64,000 nucleotides of DNA from Micromussa lordhowensis (GCA_964020085.1 OZ026600.1:18130843-18194842), one strand, 5' to 3'. Counted from the first letter of the stretch, positions 10,017 through 25,000 are shown. Notes: generated from the sequence alone by a model not told the origin. Numbers and translations are program-made.

Positions 10017-13000
10017 TGGAGTGCAGAACTGAGCAATTTCGTATTTATTAGCATCACGACGTGGCGCAAGTACAAAATGCTATTGTTTGCACGAATTGGG
10101 ATTCCTTGCGATTAGGTTATAAAGACTTCTGTAGCACGGAAGTTAAAGAATTGACTTCTCTGCAAATCAGTCTGTATGGTATATCTTTAAGCTGATTTAT
10201 TATCTCTTACGTTGGGGTAATACTGACAAAAAGAATAATTGAGGTGGGAGACGTTAATTAAGCAAACGATTCACTGTCCAGACAATAACAGTTTTTCTGC
10301 TGCCTCTTGGTGAATGTTTAACCTGTGTTAATAATGTATGGCAAGGGCATTCCTATAGAGGGTGCAACAAATTAGCATTACGGGCACACAACAAGCGAAT
10401 ACCTCTGCTATGGGGTTTTTGGATTCGTCAGCTCACAAGCAGAAGTAGTCGAATTCTGTCTTCACTTTTTTTTTCACACCTCTCATTCTTATCCTGGTCA
10501 TATTCTTTTGCTTAAGAGACAGTGGACTTTTTGTCCTCTCTTCTATTGGGTAGGGTCTTAATAACAGTAATGTGTAATTTGCATTGGATCGAAATTGTTT
10601 TTGAGGCAGCTATGTGGCCAGCCACATCGTCAAAGTTTGTCCAATCAGAAGCATGTTTGCATTTCGTCGATCACCTTTCCCAGCAAACAAAGCAAGTCCA
10701 AGCAATAGTGTTCATTCAGTTGTGTTATTATATGGCTAGCTCTGTGAGTGGGCAAGATGAATCAAATCCTGTGCTGTGATTGGCTACCCGATCGGGCAAG
10801 ATGGAGCTATCTTGCCCGCTCGGGACTACCCGCCTTGTCCCGCAAGAAAAATTTCCCCGAAAGCCATATAATAAATCCTGTATTGACCAAGCTTGTTCGA
10901 TCAAGATGGCTTGATTGGCCTCGTTCTTTTTTTGCGTGTTTATAGACCTCGACTCCGTCTCTGTCCATAAACACGCAAAAAAGGAACTCGGCCAATATCC
11001 AACCATCTTGACCTCACACGTGGTCAATAACCCATACATATTGCTCTTGTAGAGAGATCGTATGAATGTCTGCATCACGTGTCAGTTCGTCTCGCTTAAC
11101 TTTTCAAACTTACCACCTTCCTCGGTAAACATCAATAATTCTGAACTCCTGTGTGGTTGTCCTAGTGCATCCACGACAGCAACGAAGAGACGATACTCAG
11201 TGCCACCTTTAAGTCCGCCTATCGTTATGGACGTGACGTTTGGATAAACAATGTCCCCTGCTATCTCTTTACCATCAGTAGTTTCTACTATAGCAACATA
11301 AGCCCGAACCTGGTTTCCGAGAACTAACTTTGGCCATTGAAAGGTTATACTCGATTTTGAGATATTTAAGACGGTAACATTCCATCCATCCACCTGCGGT
11401 GCTGTAAGTAATATTGAAAAGGCATTTGTAACTTAATTATCAAATATCTGCCATCTATGGCTAATCAAAGGCAGTGGAACTTGGATAGTTTGTGGTAATC
11501 CTTACTGTACATGCAAATCACGTGACAACGATCACACCACTCCATGTAACGCTTAGCCTGCGTGGCAGGCGCTAGAAAGGGGAAGGGAGAGGGAAAAATT
11601 GGGCGCGCGCAGAAAATGACCCTCCTTTCCACCACCGATTTCGACCACCGCCCGATTTCGATTTCCCCTCTTCCCCTTTCTAGCTCCTGCCACGCAAGCT
11701 TTGTGACGCTAAGACACGCTTAATTGCACTTGTAGTTGATGTCCGGTTAGCTCTTGGTCATTTCGAATAATCACCAAGTTCTCCCCACTTTGTCTTCCTA
11801 CTCACTAGTTATTGACTTTCGCTAGTGAAATGTCGCATTTGCAAATTCAAATTAAAAAATAGTAACACGAGTTCATATTGCTTAAGGACTACGGATAACA
11901 GACTCAAACCATGCTTTGTATACAAATAATGAGCTTATAATTGGATATGAATTTGAAAAACCACTGTAGTTTTTTTTTAACAGGATTTCCACTGAAACAA
12001 ATTCAGTCAACATCGCCGACATTGAGTACAAATATCTGACCGTAGGGAAAGTTTGCGAAAAATACTTCTGTGCGAATGCCCTTACTAACAAGGAAGTCCA
12101 TCACTTTCTCCATGCATATCGACTCACACGAAACGCAAGAATCGTAATTCTCGGCTGCGACGTGACCAAAACTTTTGCTTCTCTCGTGCTCTCTAAAGCC
12201 TTGCGTGTATCCATAACTGCATAGATGCATGTAATTGCTTCAACAATTTTTTTTTAAGTTGTTCTGGCTTATGAAAGTTGTCAACGTTACTTACGCTGGC
12301 AGCCTGACCAACACAAATCACATTCCGCTCGTTAAACTATGCGCATGGACAAATTTATTACTAAGCCAAATGGGCACAAGTAGTTAAAAAAAATTATAAA
12401 TGTTATGCTCTTTAGTGGAGCCGTGAGTTGATGATCATCCAAGAATAGCTAGGTCAAACAAAGGACTTTTCGCGGTGGGGCGGCCATTTTGAATTATTTT
12501 GTTTCAAATAGCTATTATGAGATGCTTAGGGGCAAATTAGTACGGATTTGCCCCCCAAGCATCCCACAATAGCTATTTGAAACAATAGAATTCAAAGTAG
12601 CCGCCGTATAACCAAAAAGGTCCAAATATAAACAATTCCTGGAGACATCTACGGCGGTATTTGGAATTCTTTACCTTTGTCAATACTGCCGTTAAGTATG
12701 GCATATCGGGCAGTAAAGGTATAATACTTGTTCCTCGCTTTAACTTCGACAGAAACATTCAGGGTTGAAGTGACAAACGCCCCTTCAATAGGTCCACAGT
12801 AGTTGTCCAAAAGCCTCTTACCATAGCCATCCTTAACGTGTATACTAAAACTGGAAAATGAAAAAAAAATGAAATTGTACAATTAACTTGTTGATATTGA
12901 ACGAACTTCACCTGAATACCTTAAAGGTTTCACCTATTAAATAGCGTTTGAAGCTCGAATAATGTCGAGTAGGCCTTGTAGCTCATCTCAGTCGTCTCCA

Positions 13001-16000
13001 GCTGGCATTTTGTTGGTATTGTATCTCTGGCTTTCTGGCTCGGTTGTTTTAAGCGGGGAGCTGTTAACATGTGTCCATCGATCCGCACAAGGATGTCAAC
13101 ATTAGTTCGATTCTATCACAGATGTCAACAAATCCCTTCTACACCTAATTCTGATTTTAATAAAAAGTACCTGCAAACCAGCAAATTCGACTGTTTGTCG
13201 GCTAACGAAAAATGTCCATACCATACGAAACAAGAAGATCATAGATCTTAAAGCCGCGCTTACAAAGATTTAACCGTTTTCTTAACCCTACATTCGCAAC
13301 GTAGTGCACATTCCAACGCTGTCCTTGATGATTCATTCATTTCTGTACTCACTACATCACTTATTGGACTATCGCTCTCAGCCGTTGTGAAATCTCTGAT
13401 GATGTATTGGTCTTAATATGGAAGTGTCACGCTATTAATACTGCTATCAATAAACAGCTTCCTTCCTTAACTTGTAAAAGTCAAAATTTAATTTGTTTGT
13501 GTTATGAGTAAAGGACAAACTAAGTAATAAGTAGTAGTCACGCCAGTCAGACAATCAGAGGTTTACGCTAATATAAACGCTGCAAGTTCTGGCAAGATCT
13601 AGTTTACCTCAGCAGATAATTATTTCTCCTTTGAATCTCTTAACTCGCTTCGATCAAACAGCCAAAGAATTCACTTCAATCACATAAATCCGTAAGACAT
13701 TTACGCAAAATTGCAAACAAACTAAAAACCATCGCTTCTCTGGCGTAGTAAACACAACCTTATTGTCACGCAGCGAAAGTGAAAGCTGCAATATCCTTAT
13801 TCAAGGCCATCTGTAGTATGGTGGTGGGGAATTTCCCTACCAGTAACGTAATCATTGCATGTTTTGACACGTTCTTTGCTTAGCTTGCAAATATTTCATT
13901 TTCCTTCCGATCTCTGAACCCGCTTCAATAACAGAGCTCGACGATTCACTTCTTTTGACTAAAAATACCAGAAATACTCGGAAAACTAAAAAGATTTCCT
14001 CGTAGCGAAATAAACCTGCAAAGTAAACAAGATCTTATCTGTCACGTAGCGAAAGTGAAAGTTGCAAGGTCAACGCATTCCACGGCTGTCGTAATACCTT
14101 TTAGCGTATTTATTAATCCGTTCGAGTCGAACGCTTTGATAATACCAGAGGAAAATACATTTAACAAGTAGTAGTCACGCCAGTCACACAATCAGAGGTT
14201 TACGCTACCACGGTAAATTTGATCATTGATATGAACGCTGCAAGTTCTGGCAAGCCCTTGTTTACTTCAGCAAATAATTACTTTTCTTTTGAATCTCTTA
14301 CCTCCATTCGATCAAACAGCCAAAGAATTCACTGCCGTTTCATAAATCCGTCACGAATCCACGTAAAATTGCAACTAAACTAAAAACTGGAACTTCTGAC
14401 GTGGCAAACGCGATCTTATTTGCCACCCAGCGAAAGTAAAAGCTGCAACGTCATGATTTACGGCTATCTGTAGTAGGTGGTTATTTCCCTACCAGTGACG
14501 TAATCCTTACATGTTCTTTGCTTGACTTGCAAGGATTTCATTTTCCTTCCGATCTCTAAACTTGCTTCAATAAAAGAGCTCGACAATTCTGTTCTCTTGT
14601 TTAAAACTGCGAAAAATACTCAGAAAACTTGAGGGCCACGCTCCTGGCGAAATAAACTTGCAAAGTAAACAAGATCTTATCTGTCACGTAGCGAAAGTGA
14701 AATTAGCAAGGTCAACACATTCCATGGCTGACGTAATACCTTTTCAGCGTATTTAATATTTCGTTCGAATGAAAAGCTTCCAAAACACTAAAAGAAAATA
14801 TATTTTACACACAATAAAGAAAACAATATTCGTAACACTGTCCGTGTATGCACGTTTCAAAAGCTTTTGGCGAATAAACATCTCTGGTTGCGTGATTCAC
14901 GGCTATCTTTGGTACGGCCGAGTGGAGATCTAGGCCTCTCGACACGAAAAAAAACAAGAAGATCATAGATCTTAAAACCGCGCTTACAAAGATTTAACCG
15001 TTTTCTTAACCCTACATTCGCAACGTAGTGCACATTCCAACGCTGTCCTTGATGATTCATTCATTTCTGTACTCACTACATCACTAATATTGCACTATCG
15101 CTCTCAGCCGTTGTGAAATCTCTGATGATGTATTGGTCTTAATATGAAAGTGTCACGCTATTAATACTGCTATCAATAAACAGCTTCCTTCCTTAACTTG
15201 TAAAAGTCAAAATTTAATTTGTTTGTGTTATGAGTAAAGGATAAACTAAGTAATAAGTAGTAGTCACGCCAGTCAGACAATCAGAGGTTTACGCTAATAT
15301 AAACGCTGCAAGTTCTGGCAAGATCTAGTTTACCTCAGCAGATTATTATTTCTCCTTTGAATCTCTTAACTCGCTTCGATCAAACAGCCAAAGAATTCAC
15401 TTCAATCACATAAATCCGTAAGACATTTACGCAAAATTGCAAACAAACTAAAAACCATCGCTTCTCTGGCGTAGTAAACACAACCTTATTGTCACGCAGC
15501 GAAAGTGAAAGCTGCAATATCCTTATTCAAGGCCATCTGTAGTATGGTGGTGGGGAATTTCCCTACCAGTAACGTAATCATTGCATGTTTTGACACGTTC
15601 TTTGCTTAGCTTGCAAATATTTCATTTTCCTTCCGATCTCTGAACTCGCTTCAATAACAGAGCTCGACGATTCACTTCTTTTGACTAAAAATACCAGAAA
15701 TACTCGGAAAACTAAAAAGATTTCCTCGTAGCGAAATAAACCTGCAAAGTAAACAAGATCTTATCTGTCATGTAGCGAAAGTGAAAGTTGCAAGGTCAAC
15801 GCATTCCACGGCTGTCGTAATACCTTTTAGCGTATTTGTTAATCCGTTCGAGTCGAACGCTTTGATAATACCAGAGGAAAATACATTTAACAAGTAGTAG
15901 TCACGCCAGTCACACAATCAGAGGTTTACGCTACCACGGTAAATTTAGAATGGTAGTCTTGATCATTGATATGAACGCTGCAAGTTCTGGCAAGCCCTTG

Positions 16001-19000
16001 TTTACTTCAGCAAATAATTACTTTTCTTTTGAATCTCTTACCTCCATTCGATCAAACAGCCAAAGAATTCACTGCCGTTTCATAAATCCGTCACGAATCC
16101 ACGTAAAATTGCAACTAAACTAAAAACTGGCACTTCTGACGTGGCAAACGCGATCTTATTTGCCACCCAGCGAAAGTAAAAGCTGCAACGTCATGATTTA
16201 CGGCTATCTGTAGTAGGTGGTTATTTCCCTACCAGTGACGTAATCCTTACATGTTCTTTGCTTGACTTGCAAGGATTTCATTTTCCTTCCGATCTCTAAA
16301 CTTGTTTCAATAAAAGAGCTCGACAATTCTGTTCTCTTGTTTAAAACTGCGAAAAATACTCAGAAAACTTGAGGGCCACGCTCCTGGCGAAATAAACTTG
16401 CAAAGTAAACAAGATCTTATCTGTCACGTAGCGAAAGTGAAATTAGCAATTAAGGTCAACACATTCCATGGCTGACGTAATACCTTTTCAGCGTATTTAA
16501 TATTTCGTTCGAATGAAAAGCTTCCAAAACACTAAAAGAAAATATATTTTACACACAATAAAGAAAACAATATTCGTAACACTGTCCGTGTATGCACGTT
16601 TCAAAAGCTTTTGGCGAATAAACATCTCTGGTTGCGTGATTCACGGCTATCTTTGGTACGGCCGAGTGGAGATCTAGGCCTCTCGACACGAAAAAAACAA
16701 GAAGATCATAGATCTTAAAACCGCGCTTACAAAGATTTAACCGTTTTCTTAACCCTACATTCGCAACGTAGTGCACATTCCAACGCTGTCCTTGATGATT
16801 CATTCATTTCTGTACTCACTACATCACTTATTGCACTATCGCTCTCAGCCGTTGTGAAATCTCTGATGATGTATTGGTCTTAATATGAAAGTGTCACGCT
16901 ATTAATACTGCTATCAATAAACAGCTTCCTTCCTTAACTTGTAAAAGTCAAAATTTAATTTGTTTGTGTTATGAGTAAAGGACAAACTAAGTAATAAGTA
17001 GTAGTCACGCCAGTCAGACAATCAGAGGTTTACGCTAATATAAACGCTGCAAGTTCTGGCAAGATCTAGTTTACCTCAGCAGATAATTATTTCTCCTTTG
17101 AATCTCTTAACTCGCTTCGATCAAACAGCCAAAGAATTCACTTCAATCACATAAATCCGTAAGACATTTACGCAAAATTGCAAACAAACTAAAAACCATC
17201 GCTTCTCTGGCGTAGTAAACACAACCTTATTGTCACGCAGCGAAAGTGAAAGCTGCAATATCCTTATTCAAGGCCATCTGTAGTATGGTGGTGGGGAATT
17301 TCCCTACCAGTAACGTAATCATTGCATGTTTTGACAGGTTCTTTGCTTAGCTTGCAAATATTTCATTTTCCTTCCGATCTCTGAACTCGCTTCAATAACA
17401 GAGCTCGACGATTCACTTCTTTTGACTAAAAATACCAGAAATACTCGGAAAACTAAAAAGATTTCCTCGTAGCGAAATAAACCTGCAAAGTAAACAAGAT
17501 CTTATCTGTCATGTAGCGAAAGTGAAAGTTGCAAGATCAACGCATTCCACGGCTGTCGTAATACCTTTTAGCGTATTTATTAATCCGTTCGAGTCGAACG
17601 CTTTGATAATACCAGAGGAAAATACATTTAACAAGTAGTAGTCACGCCAGTCACACAATCAGAGGCTTACGCTACCACGGTAAATTTAGAATGGTAGTCT
17701 TGATCATTGATATGAACGCTGCAAGTTCTGGCAAGCCCTTGTTTACTTCAGCAAATAATTACTTTTCTTTTGAATCTCTTACCTCCATTCGATCAAACAG
17801 CCAAAGAATTCACTGCCGTTTCATAAATCCGTCACGAATCCACGTAAAATTGCCACTAAACTAAAAACTGGCACTTCTGACGTGGCAAACGCGATCTTAT
17901 TTGCCACCCAGCGAAAGTAAAAGCTGCAACGTCATGATTTACGGCTATCTGTAGTAGGTGGTTATTTCCCTACCAGTGACGTAATCCTTACATGTTCTTT
18001 GCTTGACTTGCAAGGATTTCATTTTCCTTCCGATCTCTAAACTTGTTTCAATAAAAGAGCTCGACAATTCTGTTCTCTTGTTTAAAACTGCGAAAAATAC
18101 TCAGAAAACTTGAGGGCCACGCTCCTGGCGAAATAAACTTGCAAAGTAAACAAGATCTTATCTGTCACGTAGCGAAAGTGAAATTAGCAAGGTCAACACA
18201 TTCCATGGCTGACGTAATACCTTTTCAGCGTATTTAATATTTCGTTCGAATGAAAAGCTTCCAAAACACTAAAAGAAAATATATTTTACACACAATAAAG
18301 AAAACAATATTCGTAACACTGTCCGTGTATGCACGTTTCAAAAGCTTTTGGCGAATAAACATCTCTGGTTGCGTGATTCACGGCTATCTTTGGTACGGCC
18401 GAGTGGAGATCTAGGCCTCTCGACACGAAAAAAACAAGAAGATCATAGATCTTAAAACCGCGCTTACAAAGATTTAACCGTTTTCTTAACCCTACATTCG
18501 CAACGTAGTGCACATTCCAACGCTGTCCTTGATGATTCATTCATTTCTGTACTCACTACATCACTTATTGCACTATCGCTCTCAGCCGTTGTGAAATCTC
18601 TGATGATGTATTGGTCTTAATATGAAAGTGTCACGCTATTAATACTGCTATCAATAAACAGCTTCCTTCCTTAACTTGTAAAAGTCAAAATTTAATTTGT
18701 TTGTGTTATGAGTAAAGGACAAACTAAGTAATAAGTAGTAGTCACGCCAGTCAGACAATCAGAGGTTTACGCTAATATAAACGCTGCAAGTTCTGGCAAG
18801 ATCTAGTTTACCTCGGCAGATAATTATTTCTCCTTTGAATCTCTTAACTCGCTTCGATCAAACAGCCAAAGAATTCACTTCAATCACATAAATCCGTAAG
18901 ACATTTACGCAAAATTGCAAACAAACTAAAAACCATCGCTTCTCTGGCGTAGTAAACACAACCTTATTGTCACGCAGCGAAAGTGAAAGCTGCAATATCC

Positions 19001-22000
19001 TTATTCAAGGCCATCTGTAGTATGGTGGTGGGGAATTTCCCTACCAGTAACGTAATCATTGCATGTTTTGACACGTTCTTTGCTTAGCTTGCAAATATTT
19101 CATTTTCCTTCCGATCTCTGAACCCGCTTCAATAACAGAGCTCGACGATTCACTTCTTTTGACTAAAAATACCAGAAATACTCGGAAAACTAAAAAGATT
19201 TCCTCGTAGCGAAATAAACCTGCAAAGTAAACAAGATCTTATCTGTCACGTAGCGAAAGTGAAAGTTGCAAGGTCAACGCATTCCACGGCTGTCGTAATA
19301 CCTTTTAGCGTATTTATTAATCCGTTCGAGTCGAACGCTTTGATAATACCAGAGGAAAATACATTTAACAAGTAGTAGTCACGCCAGTCACACAATCAGA
19401 GGTTTACGCTACCACGGTAAATTTGATCATTGATATGAACGCTGCAAGTTCTGGCAAGCCCTTGTTTACTTCAGCAAATAATTACTTTTCTTTTGAATCT
19501 CTTACCTCCATTCGATCAAACAGCCAAAGAATTCACTGCCGTTTCATAAATCCGTCACGAATCCACGTAAAATTGCAACTAAACTAAAAACTGGAACTTC
19601 TGACGTGGCAAACGCGATCTTATTTGCCACCCAGCGAAAGTAAAAGCTGCAACGTCATGATTTACGGCTATCTGTAGTAGGTGGTTATTTCCCTACCAGT
19701 GACGTAATCCTTACATGTTCTTTGCTTGACTTGCAAGGATTTCATTTTCCTTCCGATCTCTAAACTTGCTTCAATAAAAGAGCTCGACAATTCTGTTCTC
19801 TTGTTTAAAACTGCGAAAAATACTCAGAAAACTTGAGGGCCACGCTCCTGGCGAAATAAACTTGCAAAGTAAACAAGATCTTATCTGTCACGTAGCGAAA
19901 GTGAAATTAGCAAGGTCAACACATTCCATGGCTGACGTAATACCTTTTCAGCGTATTTAATATTTCGTTCAAATGAAAAGCTTCCAAAACACTAAAAGAA
20001 AATATATTTTACACACAATAAAGAAAACAATATTCGTAACACTGTCCGTGTATGCACGTTTCAAAAGCTTTTGGCGAATAAACATCTCTGGTTGCGTGAT
20101 TCACGGCTATCTTTGGTACGGCCGAGTGGAGATCTAGGCCTCTCGACACGAAAAAAAACAAGAAGATCATAGATCTTAAAACCGCGCTTACAAAGATTTA
20201 ACCGTTTTCTTAACCCTACATTCGCAACGTAGTGCACATTCCAACGCTGTCCTTGATGATTCATTCATTTCTGTACTCACTACATCACTTATTGCACTAT
20301 CGCTCTCAGCCGTTGTGAAATCTCTGATGATGTATTGGTCTTAATATGAAAGTGTCACGCTATTAATACTGCTATCAATAAACAGCTTCCTTCCTTAACT
20401 TGTAAAAGTCAAAATTTAATTTGTTTGTGTTATGAGTAAAGGACAAACTAAGTAATAAGTAGTAGTCACGCCAGTCAGACAATCAGAGGTTTACGCTAAT
20501 ATAAACGCTGCAAGTTCTGGCAAGATCTAGTTTACCTCAGCAGATAATTATTTCTCCTTTGAATCTCTTAACTCGCTTCGATCAAACAGCCAAAGAATTC
20601 ACTTCAATCACATAAATCCGTAAGACATTTACGCAAAATTGCAAACAAACTAAAAACCATCGCTTCTCTGGCGTAGTAAACACAACCTTATTGTCACGCA
20701 GCGAAAGTGAAAGCTGCAATATCCTTATTCAAGGCCATCTGTAGTATGGTGGTGGGGAATTTCCCTACCAGTAACGTAATCATTGCATGTTTTGACACGT
20801 TCTTTGCTTAGCTTGCAAATATTTCATTTTCCTTCCGATCTCTGAACTCGCTTCAATAACAGAGCTCGACGATTCACTTCTTTTGACTAAAAATACCAGA
20901 AATACTCGGAAAACTAAAAAGATTTCCTCGTAGCGAAATAAACCTGCAAAGTAAACAAGATCTTATCTGTCATGTAGCGAAAGTGAAAGTTGCAAGGTCA
21001 ACGCATTCCACGGCTGTCGTAATACCTTTTAGCGTATTTGTTAATCCGTTCGAGTCGAACGCTTTGATAATACCAGAGGAAAATACATTTAACAAGTAGT
21101 AGTCACGCCAGTCACACAATCAGAGGTTTACGCTACCACGGTAAATTTAGAATGGTAGTCTTGATCATTGATATGAACGCTGCAAGTTCTGGCAAGCCCT
21201 TGTTTACTTCAGCAAATAATTACTTTTCTTTTGAATCTCTTACCTCCATTCGATCAAACAGCCAAAGAATTCACTGCCGTTTCATAAATCCGTCACGAAT
21301 CCACGTAAAATTGCCACTAAACTAAAAACTGGCACTTCTGACGTGGCAAACGCGATCTTATTTGCCACCCAGCGAAAGTAAAAGCTGCAACGTCATGATT
21401 TATGGCTATCTGTAGTAGGTGGTTATTTCCCTACCAGTGACGTAATCCTTACATGTTCTTTGCTTGACTTGCAAGGATTTCATTTTCCTTCCGATCTCTA
21501 AACTTGTTTCAATAAAAGAGCTCGACAATTCTGTTCTCTTGTTTAAAACTGCGAAAAATACTCAGAAAACTTGAGGGCCACGCTCCTGGCGAAATAAACT
21601 TGCAAAGTAAACAAGATCTTATCTGTCACGTAGCGAAAGTGAAATTAGCAAGGTCAACACATTCCATGGCTGACGTAATACCTTTTCAGCGTATTTAATA
21701 TTTCGTTCGAATGAAAAGCTTCCAAAACACTAAAAGAAAATATATTTTACACACAATAAAGAAAACAATATTCGTAACACTGTCCGTGTATGCACGTTTC
21801 AAAAGCTTTTGGCGAATAAACATCTCTGGTTGCGTGATTCACGGCTATCTTTGGTACGGCCGAGTGGAGATCTAGGCCTCTCGACACGAAAAAAACAAGA
21901 AGATCATAGATCTTAAAACCGCGCTTACAAAGATTTAACCGTTTTCTTAACCCTACATTCGCAACGTAGTGCACATTCCAACGCTGTCCTTGATGATTCA

Positions 22001-25000
22001 TTCATTTCTGTACTCACTACATCACTTATTGCACTATCGCTCTCAGCCGTTGTGAAATCTCTGATGATGTATTGGTCTTAATATGAAAGTGTCACGCTAT
22101 TAATACTGCTATCAATAAACAGCTTCCTTCCTTAACTTGTAAAAGTCAAAATTTAATTTGTTTGTGTTATGAGTAAAGGACAAACTAAGTAATAAGTAGT
22201 AGTCACGCCAGTCAGACAATCAGAGGTTTACGCTAATATAAACGCTGCAAGTTCTGGCAAGATCTAGTTTACCTCAGCAGATAATTATTTCTCCTTTGAA
22301 TCTCTTAACTCGCTTCGATCAAACAGCCAAAGAATTCACTTCAATCACATAAATCCGTAAGACATTTACGCAAAATTGCAAACAAACTAAAAACCATCGC
22401 TTCTCTGGCGTAGTAAACACAACCTTATTGTCACGCAGCGAAAGTGAAAGCTGCAATATCCTTATTCAAGGCCATCTGTAGTATGGTGGTGGGGAATTTC
22501 CCTACCAGTAACGTAATCATTGCATGTTTTGACACGTTCTTTGCTTAGCTTGCAAATATTTCATTTTCCTTCCGATCTCTGAACCCGCTTCAATAACAGA
22601 GCTCGACGATTCACTTCTTTTGACTAAAAATACCAGAAATACTCGGAAAACTAAAAAGATTTCCTCGTAGCGAAATAAACCTGCAAAGTAAACAAGATCT
22701 TATCTGTCACGTAGCGAAAGTGAAAGTTGCAAGGTCAACGCATTCCACGGCTGTCGTAATACCTTTTAGCGTATTTATTAATCCGTTCGAGTCGAACGCT
22801 TTCATAATACCAGAGGAAAATACATTTAACAAGTAGTAGTCACGCCAGTCACACAATCAGAGGTTTACGCTACCACGGTAAATTTGATCATTGATATGAA
22901 CGCTGCAAGTTCTGGCAAGCCCTTGTTTACTTCAGCAAATAATTACTTTTCTTTTGAATCTCTTACCTCCATTCGATCAAACAGCCAAAGAATTCACTGC
23001 CGTTTCATAAATCCGTCACGAATCCACGTAAAATTGCAACTAAACTAAAAACTGGAACTTCTGACGTGGCAAACGCGATCTTATTTGCCACCCAGCGAAA
23101 GTAAAAGCTGCAACGTCATGATTTACGGCTATCTGTAGTAGGTGGTTATTTCCCTACCAGTGACGTAATCCTTACATGTTCTTTGCTTGACTTGCAAGGA
23201 TTTCATTTTCCTTCCGATCTCTAAACTTGCTTCAATAAAAGAGCTCGACAATTCTGTTCTCTTGTTTAAAACTGCGAAAAATACTCAGAAAACTTGAGGG
23301 CCACGCTCCTGGCGAAATAAACTTGCAAAGTAAACAAGATCTTATCTGTCACGTAGCGAAAGTGAAATTAGCAAGGTCAACACATTCCATGGCTGACGTA
23401 ATACCTTTTCAGCGTATTTAATATTTCGTTCGAATGAAAAGCTTCCAAAACACTAAAAGAAAATATATTTTACACACAATAAAGAAAACAATATTCGTAA
23501 CACTGTCCGTGTATGCACGTTTCAAAAGCTTTTGGCGAATAAACATCTCTGGTTGCGTGATTCACGGCTATCTTTGGTACGGCCGAGTGGAGATCTAGGC
23601 CTCTCGACACGAAAAAAAACAAGAAGATCATAGATCTTAAAACCGCGCTTACAAAGATTTAACCGTTTTCTTAACCCTACATTCGCAACGTAGTGCACAT
23701 TCCAACGCTGTCCTTGATGATTCATTCATTTCTGTACTCACTACATCACTTATTGCACTATCGCTCTCAGCCGTTGTGAAATCTCTGATGATGTATTGGT
23801 CTTAATATGAAAGTGTCACGCTATTAATACTGCTATCAATAAACAGCTTCCTTCCTTAACTTGTAAAAGTCAAAATTTAATTTGTTTGTGTTATGAGTAA
23901 AGGACAAACTAAGTAATAAGTAGTAGTCACGCCAGTCAGACAATCAGAGGTTTACGCTAATATAAACGCTGCAAGTTCTGGCAAGATCTAGTTTACCTCA
24001 GCAGATAATTATTTCTCCTTTGAATCTCTTAACTCGCTTCGATCAAACAGCCAAAGAATTCACTTCAATCACATAAATCCGTAAGACATTTACGCAAAAT
24101 TGCAAACAAACTAAAAACCATCGCTTCTCTGGCGTAGTAAACACAACCTTATTGTCACGCAGCGAAAGTGAAAGCTGCAATATCCTTATTCAAGGCCATC
24201 TGTAGTATGGTGGTGGGGAATTTCCCTACCAGTAACGTAATCATTGCATGTTTTGACACGTTCTTTGCTTAGCTTGCAAATATTTCATTTTCCTTCCGAT
24301 CTCTGAACTCGCTTCAATAACAGAGCTCGACGATTCACTTCTTTTGACTAAAAATACCAGAAATACTCGGAAAACTAAAAAGATTTCCTCGTAGCGAAAT
24401 AAACCTGCAAAGTAAACAAGATCTTATCTGTCATGTAGCGAAAGTGAAAGTTGCAAGGTCAACGCATTCCACGGCTGTCGTAATACCTTTTAGCGTATTT
24501 GTTAATCCGTTCGAGTCGAACGCTTTGATAATACCAGAGGAAAATACATTTAACAAGTAGTAGTCACGCCAGTCACACAATCAGAGGTTTACGCTACCAC
24601 GGTAAATTTAGAATGGTAGTCTTGATCATTGATATGAACGCTGCAAGTTCTGGCAAGCCCTTGTTTACTTCAGCAAATAATTACTTTTCTTTTGAATCTC
24701 TTACCTCCATTCGATCAAACAGCCAAAGAATTCACTGCCGTTTCATAAATCCGTCACGAATCCACGTAAAATTGCAACTAAACTAAAAACTGGCACTTCT
24801 GACGTGGCAAACGCGATCTTATTTGCCACCCAGCGAAAGTAAAAGCTGCAACGTCATGATTTACGGCTATCTGTAGTAGGTGGTTATTTCCCTACCAGTG
24901 ACGTAATCCTTACATGTTCTTTGCTTGACTTGCAAGGATTTCATTTTCCTTCCGATCTCTAAACTTGTTTCAATAAAAGAGCTCGACAATTCTGTTCTCT

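Larger units (their letters stand above)
9712..11113 (-). other. Intron between FN3-1 and FN3-2, with two repeats
   Basis: Phase 1 intron of 1.4 kb. It contains a foldback at 9868-10020 and the dispersed hairpin-rich repeat at 10724-11037. Nothing was recognised in 10021-10723. Confidence 0.7.
11402..12674 (-). other. Intron between CUB1 and FN3-1, with two foldbacks
   Basis: Phase 1 intron of 1.27 kb. It contains the 9-bp-TSD foldback at 11554-11701 and the MITE at 12463-12623. Nothing was recognised between. Confidence 0.7.
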
